A stretch of 35,905 nucleotides of DNA from an uncultured Anaerolineae bacterium. Lineage in GTDB: Bacteria; Chloroflexota; Anaerolineae; J036; Brachytrichaceae. The notes beneath the pieces are model-generated. The model did no database searches. It was not told where the DNA came from and was given only the letters and a program-made list of their open reading frames with translations. The DNA is taken from the NCBI GenBank assembly GCA_938034415.1, contig CALHLE010000060.1, positions 1 to 35,905 of the forward strand. The letters are read 5' to 3'. A program made the translations under genes and the position numbers. Shown in pieces: positions 1-8,220 of this stretch (position 1 is the stretch's first letter; the number at the start of each line of letters is the position of its first letter).

Positions 1-1
1 G

Positions 2-1270
2 CTGCGCTACCGCACGCAGCAGGAGCTGCTGGATGTGGCGCGCGGCTATCGGTCGCGCGGCTTGCCGCTCTCGGTCATCGTGATTGACTTCTTCCACTGG
101 ACGAAATACGGCGACTGGCGCTTTGACCCTGAGAAGTGGCCAGACCCCGCCGGCATGGTGCGCGAGCTGGAGCAGATGGGGGTGAAGGTGATGGTGAGCG
201 TGTGGCCGGCGCTCAACCCCGACAGCGAGAACTTCCAGCGCGCCCTGCGCCAGGGCTGGCTGTTGCGCGCGCTGCGCGGCCAGCCGGCGCACATGAACTT
301 TAGGGATCAATACACCGACGCGCGCGTGTATCTGGCCTACTACGACGCCACGCATCCCGAGGCGCGGCGGTTCATCTGGGAGCAGGTGAAGCAAGGCTAC
401 TACGACCACGGCATCAAGGTTTACTGGCTGGACGCCTGCGAGCCGGAGATGTATCCGGTGCAGTATGACAACCTGCGCTACTACGCCGGCGATGGCCGCG
501 CGGTGGCCAACATTTACCCCTTGCGCCATGCTCAGGGCTTCTACGAGGGGATGCGGGCAGAGGGCGAATCGGAGATCTTGTTCCTCGCGCGCTCGGCGTG
601 GGCCGGCAGCCAGCGCTACGGCGCCGCGGTGTGGAGCGGCGACATTCAATCCACTTGGGAGGCCCTGCGGGCGCAGGTGCCCGCCGGCCTCAACATTGGC
701 CTGAGCGGGATCCCGTGGTGGACGACCGACATCGGCGGCTTCTACGGCGGCGAGGTGACATCCGACTACTTTCGGGAGCTGATCGTGCGCTGGTTTCAGT
801 ATGGGGCGTTTTGCCCGCTCTTCCGCCTGCACGGCTACCGCAAGCCGTATGGGCCGATCACCGGCAGCGGCGGGCCGAACGAGGTTTGGGAGTTTGGCGA
901 GCGCGCCTACGGGATCATCCGCGAAGTGATGTTCCTGCGCGAGCGGCTGCGCCCCTACGTGATGCGCCTGATGCGCGAGGCCCATGAGCACGGCGACCCA
1001 CCGATGCGCCCGCTGTTCTACGACTTCCCGACGGACGCCCATGCTTGGGCCGTGGAGGATGCTTTCATGTTCGGCCCGGAGCTGCTGGTTGCGCCGGTGT
1101 TGCATCCCGGCGCCGCCCAGCGCGAGGTATATCTGCCGGACGGCGCGCGCTGGACCGACGCTTGGAGCGGCCAAACGTTCGCCGGCGGCCAGGTCGTCCG
1201 CGTTGATGCACCGTTGGAGCGCATCCCGCTCTTCCTGCGCGACGATGCCCAACTGCCGATCCGCGCATAA
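2..1270 (+). CDS. GH31 family alpha-xylosidase/alpha-glucosidase, C-terminal part (5' end outside window)
   Basis: Hydrolyses terminal alpha-linked xylose or glucose from oligosaccharides. The reading frame is open from base 2, so the true start lies upstream and only about 422 residues are seen; the family usually has 650-800. The catalytic domain shows the GH31 nucleophile motif WLDACEPE (Asp at 431-433) and the acid/base region WSGD (Asp at 641-643), followed by the family-typical QYGAFCPLFRLHG. The end (about nt 1060-1270) is the usual beta-sandwich after the barrel. WLDACEPE is closer to XylS-type alpha-xylosidases (WLDATEPE) than to YicI or classical maltases, which suggests xyloside specificity; this is an inference. 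No signal peptide can be judged. A dehydratase and dehydrogenases follow on the same strand, consistent with use of the released sugar. Confidence 0.93.
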   Translation: MRYRTQQELLDVARGYRSRGLPLSVIVIDFFHWTKYGDWRFDPEKWPDPAGMVRELEQMGVKVMVSVWPALNPDSENFQRALRQGWLLRALRGQPAHMNFRDQYTDARVYLAYYDATHPEARRFIWEQVKQGYYDHGIKVYWLDACEPEMYPVQYDNLRYYAGDGRAVANIYPLRHAQGFYEGMRAEGESEILFLARSAWAGSQRYGAAVWSGDIQSTWEALRAQVPAGLNIGLSGIPWWTTDIGGFYGGEVTSDYFRELIVRWFQYGAFCPLFRLHGYRKPYGPITGSGGPNEVWEFGERAYGIIREVMFLRERLRPYVMRLMREAHEHGDPPMRPLFYDFPTDAHAWAVEDAFMFGPELLVAPVLHPGAAQREVYLPDGARWTDAWSGQTFAGGQVVRVDAPLERIPLFLRDDAQLPIRA

Positions 1271-1339
1271 CCCATCGCTCATCGGCAAGTCGTCAGGTCT
1301 GCTCCGGTCGGGTCATCCAGCCAAAGCGAAAATGAGGCC

Positions 1340-2518
1340 ATGAAGATCGCTGCTATCAAAACCTGCGTGGTTAACGCCGAGATGCGCAACTGGGTGTTCG
1401 TCAAAGTAGAGACCGACCAGCCCGGCCTCTTCGGTTGGGGCGAGGCTTCGCTGGAATGGAAGACGCGCGCCGTCGTCGGCGCAATCGAAGACTTCGCCCC
1501 CATGCTGATCGGCGAAGACCCACAACGCATCGAGTTCCTCTACCAGAAGATGTATCGCCAGAGCTTCTGGCGCGTCGGGGTGATCGGCCTGAGCGCGATC
1601 AGCGGCATTGAGCAGGCGCTTTGGGACATCCAGGGCAAGCTACTGGGCGTGCCGGTCTATCAACTGCTGGGCGGGCGCGTGCGCGACAAGGTGCGCATGT
1701 ACACCCACCTCGGCGGCGGCGACATGCGCGCAGTGTACGAAACGCAATACAGCGCCGACCCCAAGCCGTTTGTGGAGTTGGCCCTGGCGGTCGTGGCGCG
1801 TGGCTATACCGCCGTGAAAGTGCTCATCACACCGCCCACCGAGACGCTGAACAGCATCGCCGCCTATCGCTATGCTGAGAGGATGATGGCGGCTATTCGT
1901 GAGGCCGTGGGCGAAGCGGTGGACATCATGATTGACTGTCACGGCCGGCACAGCGTGGCCAACGCCATCGAGTTCTGCCGCGTGCTGGCGCCGTATCGCC
2001 CATTCTTCATCGAAGAGCCGGTGCCGCCGGAGAACGTGGACGCGCTGGCCGAGGTGCGCCGCGCGTCGCCCGTGCCGATCGCCACCGGCGAGCGGCGCGT
2101 GACCCGTTTTGAGTTCCGCGAGCTGTTCGAGAAGCAGGCTTGCCATGTCATCCAGCCCGACCTGTGCCACTGCGGTGGGCTGTGGGAGGCGAAGAAAATC
2201 GCTGCGATGGCCGAGGCATACTACATCGGCGTCGCGCCGCACAACCCACTCGGGCCGGTGGCGAACGCTGCCGCGCTGCACTTTGCGCTCAGCACGCCGA
2301 ACTTCCTGATCCAAGAAGACATGCTCACCGACGTGCCATGGCGGTTCGACGTGGTGAAGCATGCGCTAAAGACGGAGAACGGCTATTGGCTGCCCCCCGA
2401 CGCGCCCGGCTTGGGGGTCGAAGTGGACGAAGAAGCAGCTAAGAAGCACCCATTCAAGCAAGAGGTCATTCACGCCACCACCGTGCGCGCGCACGATGGC
2501 GCGATCCTGGACTGGTAG
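1340..2518 (+). CDS. Enolase-superfamily sugar-acid dehydratase, D-galactonate dehydratase type
   Basis: Predicted to remove water from a sugar acid to give a 2-keto-3-deoxy acid, in the cytoplasm and with Mg2+. The 392 residues match the mandelate racemase/muconate lactonizing fold. The metal ligands D199, E225 (FIEEP) and E251 (ATGER), and the acid/base histidines H201 (DCHGRHS) and H301 (APHNPLGP), fall at the same relative spacing as D183/H185/E209/E235/H285 of E. coli galactonate dehydratase. The catalytic set is therefore complete. The substrate is not fixed by these residues: galactonate, arabinonate, xylonate, fuconate or rhamnonate are all possible. The gene lies 69 nt after the GH31 gene and 30 nt before an SDR gene, so an operon is likely. 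Confidence 0.9.
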   Translation: MKIAAIKTCVVNAEMRNWVFVKVETDQPGLFGWGEASLEWKTRAVVGAIEDFAPMLIGEDPQRIEFLYQKMYRQSFWRVGVIGLSAISGIEQALWDIQGKLLGVPVYQLLGGRVRDKVRMYTHLGGGDMRAVYETQYSADPKPFVELALAVVARGYTAVKVLITPPTETLNSIAAYRYAERMMAAIREAVGEAVDIMIDCHGRHSVANAIEFCRVLAPYRPFFIEEPVPPENVDALAEVRRASPVPIATGERRVTRFEFRELFEKQACHVIQPDLCHCGGLWEAKKIAAMAEAYYIGVAPHNPLGPVANAAALHFALSTPNFLIQEDMLTDVPWRFDVVKHALKTENGYWLPPDAPGLGVEVDEEAAKKHPFKQEVIHATTVRAHDGAILDW

Positions 2519-2534
2519 CGCATGGCGGGCGCGT

Positions 2535-2542
2535 GGGAGGAG
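2535..2542 (+). promoter_or_regulatory. Shine-Dalgarno GGGAGGAG that sets the SDR start
   Basis: A near-perfect ribosome binding site 6 nt before ATG 2549. It favours that start over the in-frame ATG at 2522, which would lie upstream of this site. Confidence 0.7.
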
Positions 2543-2548
2543 CGATGC

Positions 2549-3313
2549 ATGAGCAACCTGGACTTATCTAGCAAGACCATTCTGATCACCGGCGGCGCCG
2601 GCGCGATCGGTCAGGTGATCGCGCGCAAGCTGCTGGAGCATGGCGCTGCAGTGGCCGTTAACGATGTGCTGCCGCAAGAGGACGCGGAGGCCGTCCTGCC
2701 GAGGTCTGAGCGCTTGCGCTACTTTCAGGCCGATGCTGCCCGCGCCGAGGCAGTAGCAGCGATGTTCGACGCCGTTGAGTCGGCGCTGGGCTTGCCCAAC
2801 GTGGTGTGCTGCCATGCCGGCATGGTCGGCGCACACCCGGTGACCGACTACCCGCTGGCCGAATACGACAAGCTGATGGAGGTCAACGTGCGCGCGGCGT
2901 TCGTCGTGGCGCAGGAGGCCGCGCGACGGTGGTCGGCGCGCGGCGCAGCCGGTCACTTGATCTTCACCAGCTCGTGGGTGCAAGATGTGCCGTGGCCGGA
3001 GATCACCCCCTACACCATGAGCAAGAGCGCGATGAAGGCGATGATGCGCGGCTTCGCGCGCGAGTTGGCTTCGAAGGGCATCCGCGCCAACGCCATTGCG
3101 CCGGGCATCGTCGGTGTGGGCATGGCCAAGCGCCAGTGGGACACCGACCCCAGCTACCGGGCGCGCGCCTCCAGAGCGATTCCGCTGGGCTACATGCAGC
3201 CGCCGGAAAGCGTGGCCGATGCGTTTGTCTTCCTGTGCTCTGATATGGCCGCCTACATGACCGGCGCTACATTGCTGGTGGACGGCGGATGCAGCCTATA
3301 TCCGATGGATTAG
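2549..3313 (+). CDS. Short-chain dehydrogenase/reductase (SDR), probable sugar or sugar-acid dehydrogenase
   Basis: NAD(P)-dependent oxidoreductase of 254 residues, normal for a classical SDR. The cofactor-binding motif TGGAGAIG is at residues 14-21. The catalytic Ser142 (TSSW), Tyr155 and Lys159 (YTMSK) are present. The usual NNAG is replaced by CCHAG, a tolerated variant. The start at 2549 is chosen because the ribosome binding site GGGAGGAG lies just upstream; a longer start at 2522 would add nine residues with no homology value. The gene follows the aldonate dehydratase by 30 nt and is probably co-transcribed. It could oxidise the parent aldose or a 2-keto-3-deoxy acid; the sequence alone does not decide. 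Confidence 0.88.
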   Translation: MSNLDLSSKTILITGGAGAIGQVIARKLLEHGAAVAVNDVLPQEDAEAVLPRSERLRYFQADAARAEAVAAMFDAVESALGLPNVVCCHAGMVGAHPVTDYPLAEYDKLMEVNVRAAFVVAQEAARRWSARGAAGHLIFTSSWVQDVPWPEITPYTMSKSAMKAMMRGFARELASKGIRANAIAPGIVGVGMAKRQWDTDPSYRARASRAIPLGYMQPPESVADAFVFLCSDMAAYMTGATLLVDGGCSLYPMD

Positions 3314-3419
3314 GTATGAGCCGGCGCGCCGTGCGCTGTTGCAGGCAGCGTGTGCCGACCATCATGATGGTCATCCCCGCTGGCGCAAATGCGAGTAATG
3401 CGCTACAAATCGCGCTGGG

Positions 3420-4238
3420 ATGCTCAACGCCTTTCAACCGGTCGAGCACGAAACGACGCTGCGGCGATTCCAGGGCCATGTTGCCATCGTCACCGGCGCG
3501 GCCAGCGGCATCGGCCGCGCGTGTGCGCTGCGCTTTGCCCAAGAAGGCGCAAACGTCGCTTGTTTGGACGTGAACGGCGCCGGCAACGATGCGACCGCTG
3601 AAGCCTGCCGTCGCTATGGCGTCGGCGCGGTCAGCCTGCGCTGCGATGTGTCGAGCGAGCATGACGTACCGCGCGCCATCGCTCAAGTGATGAGCCGCTG
3701 GGGGCGAATAGACGCGCTGGTTGCCGCGGCTGGCATCTATGCCGGCGGCTTGCTAAGCGAGGTAACGCTTCAGCAGTGGCGGCGCGTGCTGGAGGTCAAC
3801 CTGACCGGCGTCTTCCTGTGCAACCAAGCGGTCGCGCCAATCATGATGCAGCAACGCAGCGGCAGCATTATTAACATCTCATCCATGTCCGGCAAAACTA
3901 GCTGGGCAGGCACCCACGAATACTCAGCATCCAAGAGTGGCGTGATCGGGTTAACGCGCGCGGTGGCAATGGAGTTGGCACGGTATGGCGTCACGGTCAA
4001 CGCAGTGTGTCCTGGCAACACCAAGACCGAGTTAGTGCTCAGCGCCGCACGGCAAAACGCTCCGCGCGAAGGACTCACGGCCGAGCAGTGGCTGGCGCGT
4101 CGAGCCGCCGATTGCCCGATGCAGCGACTGGCCGAACCCTGGGAGATCGCCGGTCTATGCGCCTACCTGGCCAGCGAAGATGCGCGCTACATCACCGGAC
4201 AAGCGATCGAGATTGACGGCGGGATGGTCATGAGCTAG
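3420..4238 (+). CDS. Second SDR-family oxidoreductase
   Basis: A classical SDR of 272 residues with TGAASGIG at 25-32, a CDVS turn, AAAG in place of NNAG, and catalytic Ser155, Tyr168 and Lys172 (YSASK). The end INGG-like segment (IDGGMVMS) is typical of the family. It is not a recent duplicate of the preceding SDR: the two differ throughout outside the motifs. The start at 3420 has no clear ribosome binding site, and the first 18 residues precede the first beta strand, so the true start could be slightly different. A gap of 106 nt separates it from the first SDR. Two SDRs, an aldonate dehydratase and an FAH-family enzyme make up the gene set of oxidative rhamnose/fucose/arabinose-type pathways (inference). 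Confidence 0.86.
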   Translation: MLNAFQPVEHETTLRRFQGHVAIVTGAASGIGRACALRFAQEGANVACLDVNGAGNDATAEACRRYGVGAVSLRCDVSSEHDVPRAIAQVMSRWGRIDALVAAAGIYAGGLLSEVTLQQWRRVLEVNLTGVFLCNQAVAPIMMQQRSGSIINISSMSGKTSWAGTHEYSASKSGVIGLTRAVAMELARYGVTVNAVCPGNTKTELVLSAARQNAPREGLTAEQWLARRAADCPMQRLAEPWEIAGLCAYLASEDARYITGQAIEIDGGMVMS

Positions 4239-4276
4239 TTCAAGCCAACGAAGAAGGGGCAAACCACTCAAATGAC

Positions 4277-4293
4277 CCGCTACCTTTTAGCGG
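4277..4293 (+). promoter_or_regulatory. Small inverted repeat (hairpin) before the DUF4352 gene
   Basis: CCGCTA and TAGCGG are separated by 5 nt and end 3 nt before the ribosome binding site. There is no U-tract, so a simple terminator is unlikely. It may shield the ribosome binding site or be a protein site; this is tentative. Confidence 0.35.
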
Positions 4294-4296
4294 TGG

Positions 4297-4302
4297 AAGG
4301 AG
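4297..4302 (+). promoter_or_regulatory. Shine-Dalgarno AAGGAG
   Basis: Lies 7 nt before ATG 4310 and supports that start. Confidence 0.6.
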
Positions 4303-4309
4303 TGATCAG

Positions 4310-5659
4310 ATGAGCTGGATGACTAACGAACCACTTTATCAGATCTGGGATCGCAGCACTACTTCCGAGAAGATCGGCTTTTTGTTCGGCATAGCTAATG
4401 GGGCCTTGATCGGGTTGCTGAGCGGGATCATCGTTGGGGTTGCGAGTAGCCCGTGGATAGTTGTTGTTGGCGCTCTAGCGGGCGGCGTATTGGGGGCGAT
4501 CGGATTCAGCCTGCTATTTAGCAGGCTGAATCAAAAAGTAATTGTTATATGTATAGGACATGTACTTTGGCCGATAGTTTTGGTCATCGCAATAGTCCTG
4601 ATAGGGGGGATTCTAGGATTCTTGATTGGGGCTTTCCTCGCTGGGGTATTGGCAATAGGAGTTGTGATTGTATTGGGCGTGGTGGGCTGCGCTTTGCACG
4701 CGCGGGTCGGGGCCGGGTTAGGAGTCAGTCTTGCCGGACGGCTGGGTGCAGTGTTGACCGGCTTGATCCTGACTGCGATCACCGGTTCGGTCATCGGGCT
4801 AGTTTGGGTGAGAGCTGTGCTCAATGTTTATCCTCAGTTGGCGCGGGAGGCTTTGGCCTTTTGGGCGCTGGCCGCAGTCATAGCAGCAACGCTGGGAGCA
4901 GGAGCCGGCGCAATTGCCTTGTGGTATCTATCGCGGCAGCGGGGCGAACGCTTGCTTCCCCACGAGCGACGCAACACGGCTATCAGCGTGCCGATAGGGG
5001 TAGGAACAGCTTGCCTGCTCCTCCTCACGTCGCCCATCTCGCGCGAGTGGTCGAACGTCAGCGCAGTAGCCGCGCGCTGGTATCAAGAGAACGCGGGGGC
5101 TTCTGCGAGACAAATCAACACGGCGACTGCTACAGCAACGGCTGAGCCTGATGCGAAGACAGCCCCGGCGCTCATCTCTGCCGAAGGAGTTACTCCGGGT
5201 GTCTCGCAACCCACATCGGCCCAATCCGCCTCTGAAGTTGCGCCCGTCAATGCTTCTGCCGAGGAGGGGACAGCGCTGAGCGTAGCCGCCCCAACTTACG
5301 CAGTGGCAGAGCTGCCCACTCCTACCGCAGTGGCGGAGCTGCCCACTCCTACGCCGGAACCCACCTTCACACCAGAACCTACCCCCACGCCGCTGCCGGA
5401 CACGCCGGCAGGTTCAATCTTGAAACCAAAGGAGAGTTGGCGCCAAAATGGCATGGAACTAAGCCTGGACTACTACACATTTCTGCCAAAGTGTGCAGGC
5501 TATTTCTTAGAATTCAGATTCGTTGTCAAGAACAACACCGATGCTGAAATAGTCACTACTATTAGCGGAGACGACTTCGTCCTCTCGGATGACACAGGTA
5601 GAACTTATCAGGGCGACGACGTGAGGGCGCAGTTTAGTGAATGCATAAGTAACGTTTAA
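4310..5659 (+). CDS. Multi-pass membrane protein with Pro/Thr linker and interrupted DUF4352-like domain
   Basis: No enzymatic function is recognised. Residues about 20-245 form roughly seven or eight Gly/Val/Ile-rich membrane segments. Residues about 265-365 are an Ala/Thr/Pro-rich linker with a two-copy AVAELPTPT repeat and further PTP runs. From about 370 a beta-rich segment (FRFVVKNNTDAEIV..FVLSDDTGRTY) looks like an extracellular DUF4352-type immunoglobulin-like domain. That domain is cut by TAA at 5657-5659, but the same frame continues with plausible domain sequence to a second stop at 5828-5830, so the intact protein would be 506 residues. Codon use is visibly richer in A/T (ATA, TTG, AGT) than in neighbours, which may indicate acquisition. 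A strong ribosome binding site supports the start. Confidence 0.75.
   Translation: MSWMTNEPLYQIWDRSTTSEKIGFLFGIANGALIGLLSGIIVGVASSPWIVVVGALAGGVLGAIGFSLLFSRLNQKVIVICIGHVLWPIVLVIAIVLIGGILGFLIGAFLAGVLAIGVVIVLGVVGCALHARVGAGLGVSLAGRLGAVLTGLILTAITGSVIGLVWVRAVLNVYPQLAREALAFWALAAVIAATLGAGAGAIALWYLSRQRGERLLPHERRNTAISVPIGVGTACLLLLTSPISREWSNVSAVAARWYQENAGASARQINTATATATAEPDAKTAPALISAEGVTPGVSQPTSAQSASEVAPVNASAEEGTALSVAAPTYAVAELPTPTAVAELPTPTPEPTFTPEPTPTPLPDTPAGSILKPKESWRQNGMELSLDYYTFLPKCAGYFLEFRFVVKNNTDAEIVTTISGDDFVLSDDTGRTYQGDDVRAQFSECISNV
5299..5352 (+). repeat. Two-copy 27-bp tandem repeat inside the Pro/Thr linker
   Basis: Units 5299-5325 and 5326-5352 differ at one base and encode AVAELPTPT twice. 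Such repeats expand and contract by slippage; here it lies in a spacer between membrane part and outer domain. Confidence 0.85.
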
Positions 5660-5830
5660 ATTTACCCAGCATCCCGCACGAAAATCAGCGCGCTGGCGCC
5701 GCGCCAATCTGTCATGATCAGGTTCTTTGTTGTCGGTGAACTGGGGAAGGACGTGAACAAATTCGTAATAACGGTCGCCAAAGCCGGCAGAATTCGTGAT
5801 GCGGTATGGGAGATTGAAGTACCGCGATAA
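5660..5830 (+). pseudogene. In-frame remainder of the DUF4352 domain after the premature TAA
   Basis: Reading on in the same frame from 5660 gives 56 residues starting IYPASRTKISALAPRQSV and ending WEIEVPR before TAA at 5828-5830. The pattern LAPxQS..(I)RFFV..G... followed by alternating hydrophobics is what ends many DUF4352 domains. This stretch has no start of its own near its beginning, so it is the separated end of the preceding gene, not an independent gene. One base change (TAA from CAA, GAA or AAA) explains the break; recoding or readthrough is less likely for TAA. Confidence 0.75.
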
Positions 5831-5881
5831 CTTAGCAAATTCTCGCTACTGAGCTGACACGCCAGGAACAAACACGAGACA

Positions 5882-6709
5882 ATGACGCATAAACTCGCTC
5901 GCCACGCGACGAGCGCCGGGCCGCGCTGGATTCTGGACGGTCAACCGCTCGTCGCGGGCTTCACCCTGGCCGAGCTGCTCCGGCAGCCGGCCAACGCGAT
6001 TGCCGACTGGCTGACACAGCAACGGGACGCCGCCGCCGGGAATATCCAGATACAGACCGCGCTGCCGCCCATCGAGCCGTTGCAGGAAGTCTGGGCCAGC
6101 GGCGTCACCTACCTGCGCAGCCGCGACGCGCGCAAAGCGGAATCATCGGTCGCCGATGTGTATCAAAAAGTCTACGAAGCCGAGCGGCCAGAACTCTTCA
6201 TGAAAGCCGTCGGTTGGCGCGTCGTGACCGGTGGACAACTGGTGCGCATCCGCAAGGACAGCCGGTGGAACGTGCCGGAGCCAGAGCTGACGCTGGCCAT
6301 CAACTCGCACGGGGAGATCGTCGGCTACACGGCCGGCAACGACATGTCGTCGCGCGACATCGAGGGCGAGAACCCGCTCTACCTGCCGCAAGCCAAGATC
6401 TACAACGGCGCGTGCGCGCTGGGGCCGGAGATCGTGCTGGCAGACGCCGAAGCGATGCGGTCGCTGCCGGTGACGTTAGAGATTCGGCGGAACGGCGCGG
6501 TCGTCTTCAACGGCGAGACCAACATCGCGCGCATGAAGCGCCGGCTGGAAGAATTGGTCGGCTACCTTTACCGGGAGCTCACCTTCCCGGACGGCGCGTT
6601 TCTGATGACCGGCACAGGCATCGTGCCGCCGGAGAGCTTCTCGCTCCAACCAGGCGATCGGGTCATAATCAGCGTCGGCGAGGTGACGCTGGAGAACGAC
6701 GTCGCTTAA
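5882..6709 (+). CDS. Fumarylacetoacetate hydrolase (FAH) family protein, possible 2-keto-3-deoxy-aldonate dehydratase or hydrolase
   Basis: A 275-residue member of the FAH fold, which binds a divalent metal and cleaves or dehydrates 2-keto acids. Predicted metal ligands are E133 and E135 (VPEPEL) and D154 (GNDMSSRD). The stretch [20 protein letters not shown] resembles 2-keto-3-deoxy-D-arabinonate dehydratases (KdaD type) more than true fumarylacetoacetases. An N-terminal domain of about 75 residues precedes the catalytic part. With the dehydratase and SDRs upstream it would complete either a dehydratase route to 2-oxoglutarate semialdehyde or a 2,4-diketo-3-deoxy-acid hydrolase route. The start ATG has only a weak ribosome binding site. 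The gene stands 51 nt after the broken DUF4352 gene. Confidence 0.85.
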   Translation: MTHKLARHATSAGPRWILDGQPLVAGFTLAELLRQPANAIADWLTQQRDAAAGNIQIQTALPPIEPLQEVWASGVTYLRSRDARKAESSVADVYQKVYEAERPELFMKAVGWRVVTGGQLVRIRKDSRWNVPEPELTLAINSHGEIVGYTAGNDMSSRDIEGENPLYLPQAKIYNGACALGPEIVLADAEAMRSLPVTLEIRRNGAVVFNGETNIARMKRRLEELVGYLYRELTFPDGAFLMTGTGIVPPESFSLQPGDRVIISVGEVTLENDVA

Positions 6710-6760
6710 TCCCCGGGCGGCGGTCAAGCGGAGCTTAGCGCGCTCGGCCGACGCATCGTT

Positions 6761-8179
6761 TCACCACGCGCTTAGTTCAAGCAGGCGGTCTTCGTAGAAC
6801 CACAAGATGGCGCGGTCGAAGTCTTCCTCGTCGGCCTGGGAGATGAGCAGATCGCAGATGTCAGGCTCAAGCGCGATCAGGTCATGGATGAGCACTTTCT
6901 TCCGCGCGCCGCTCGGCACCGTGTCACACACGCGGAGCATCGTGCGCCAGTCATGGTCGAAGGCGCCGGCCCACACCATGAGCAAGCGTTGATGGTTGAA
7001 CGTATAACGCTCTTCCCGGCCGGTGTTGGGATTGAGGCGGATGAAGACCAGCTCGCCGCCCAACGGCGGCGGCCTGCGAATCAGGTTAAGCTTACGCTTG
7101 CCGCTCACCAAGCGCGCGCAGGCGCTGCGCACCTCATCGCGTGTCTCCGCCAAGACGCGCCCGCGCTCATACAGGCGGTCATACAAGAAACACACGAGAT
7201 CGATCAGGTTGCGCCGCTCATCCAGCGTCCAGCGCTGTATGAAGCTCGTGTCTATGAAGCTGGAAGCCAACTCGCTGATGTGATAACCGCACAGGTCATC
7301 GAGCGATTGGATCTCGTGCAACTGGGTTTCGATGAACATCAGGAAGATCTCGACGCCGAGCCAGGCCATGACGGGATCGAAACCGCACCGGCTGACGTAG
7401 CGCAGGAAGTCCTCCACGTCGCTCTGCATGAGCGGCAGTTGCAAACCGAGGGCGTCATAATAGCTGCGCGCAGCGGCAATCGCGTCGTTGAGCGCATCCG
7501 CCGGCGTCGTCAAGCGCTGCGCCAGAACTGCCCACTCCTCTGCGCCAGTCGGCATCTCGGAAAGGACACTGAGCAACAAAGCGCGGATATCCCTGGGCAC
7601 GACGGCCACCTTGAACATCCGTTTGCCCAGTTTGCCGTCTTTAGTTCGGGAGGTGCGGCCTACAAAGAGCAACGCTCTGCGGCGTAACTCGCCCAGACAA
7701 GATGTGGGAGGCTCTTCGTCCCAGAACCAGCCGTCGCCGTCCATCGAACCGAAGTCGCGCGTCAGTTCAGCCAGGCGCATCCACCCGCCGTTGTCCATCA
7801 CCCGGCGCAGGGCACTCCGGGCACGAGGGGGCAACTCGGCCACACAGCGCCGGAGTTCGTCCTCCGAAGTCAGGCAAGCGACCAGGGCCGTGACCTTGGC
7901 GCGCCGGCTTTGGCATCGCTCACCTTGCAAAACTAACCGATTTGCCTGGCAAGCGGCATCCAACCATTTGCCGGGGAGCTTATTGAGCGCGGCTGTAAGC
8001 GAGAGGTTGACGCAGATGGCTTTATTCTCTTCCTCGATGCGCCAGCGGTCGCCCCAGTAGCGCACCAGTTCATCCGTCAGCTCGCTTGCCAGCGACGAGA
8101 CGTCGAGGCCGAAATCATTGGCGTCGTCGTGATCGTCGAAGTCGCCATCCTCGAATTCGTCATCAGACTTGGTGTGCAT
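6761..8179 (-). CDS. Uncharacterised protein with acidic N-terminus, helicase-associated (XPB/Ssl2-like) resemblance
   Basis: Function not known. The 472 residues begin with a strongly acidic tail (about residues 4-24). Around residues 110-190 the pattern LPPRARSALRRVMDNGGWMR..ELTRDFG, then LGELRRRALLFVGR, recalls the winged-helix/helicase-associated domain of XPB/Ssl2-like proteins. No Walker or helicase motifs are present, so it is not itself a helicase. The C-terminal half is alpha-helical with no membrane segments. The start at 8179 is chosen because GGGAGGAG lies 8 nt upstream; an in-frame ATG at 8224 would overlap the upstream gene. It shares strand with the YesL-like gene 41 nt upstream, so co-transcription is likely. 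Domain assignment is tentative. Confidence 0.7.
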   Translation of the reverse strand: MHTKSDDEFEDGDFDDHDDANDFGLDVSSLASELTDELVRYWGDRWRIEEENKAICVNLSLTAALNKLPGKWLDAACQANRLVLQGERCQSRRAKVTALVACLTSEDELRRCVAELPPRARSALRRVMDNGGWMRLAELTRDFGSMDGDGWFWDEEPPTSCLGELRRRALLFVGRTSRTKDGKLGKRMFKVAVVPRDIRALLLSVLSEMPTGAEEWAVLAQRLTTPADALNDAIAAARSYYDALGLQLPLMQSDVEDFLRYVSRCGFDPVMAWLGVEIFLMFIETQLHEIQSLDDLCGYHISELASSFIDTSFIQRWTLDERRNLIDLVCFLYDRLYERGRVLAETRDEVRSACARLVSGKRKLNLIRRPPPLGGELVFIRLNPNTGREERYTFNHQRLLMVWAGAFDHDWRTMLRVCDTVPSGARKKVLIHDLIALEPDICDLLISQADEEDFDRAILWFYEDRLLELSAW

Positions 8180-8187
8180 CAGACCCG

Positions 8188-8195
8188 CTCCTCCC
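8188..8195 (-). promoter_or_regulatory. Shine-Dalgarno GGGAGGAG (minus strand)
   Basis: Lies 8 nt before ATG 8179 on the minus strand and decides between that start and the in-frame ATG at 8224. Confidence 0.65.
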
Positions 8196-8220
8196 GGTGA
8201 ACACCACAAAACTTGTGGAT

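Noticed and set aside
1640-2362. 240-residue minus-strand open frame inside the dehydratase gene
   Set aside because: Lies wholly opposite a gene with an intact catalytic set; His/Arg/Val-rich composition is typical of the antisense of a GC-rich gene.
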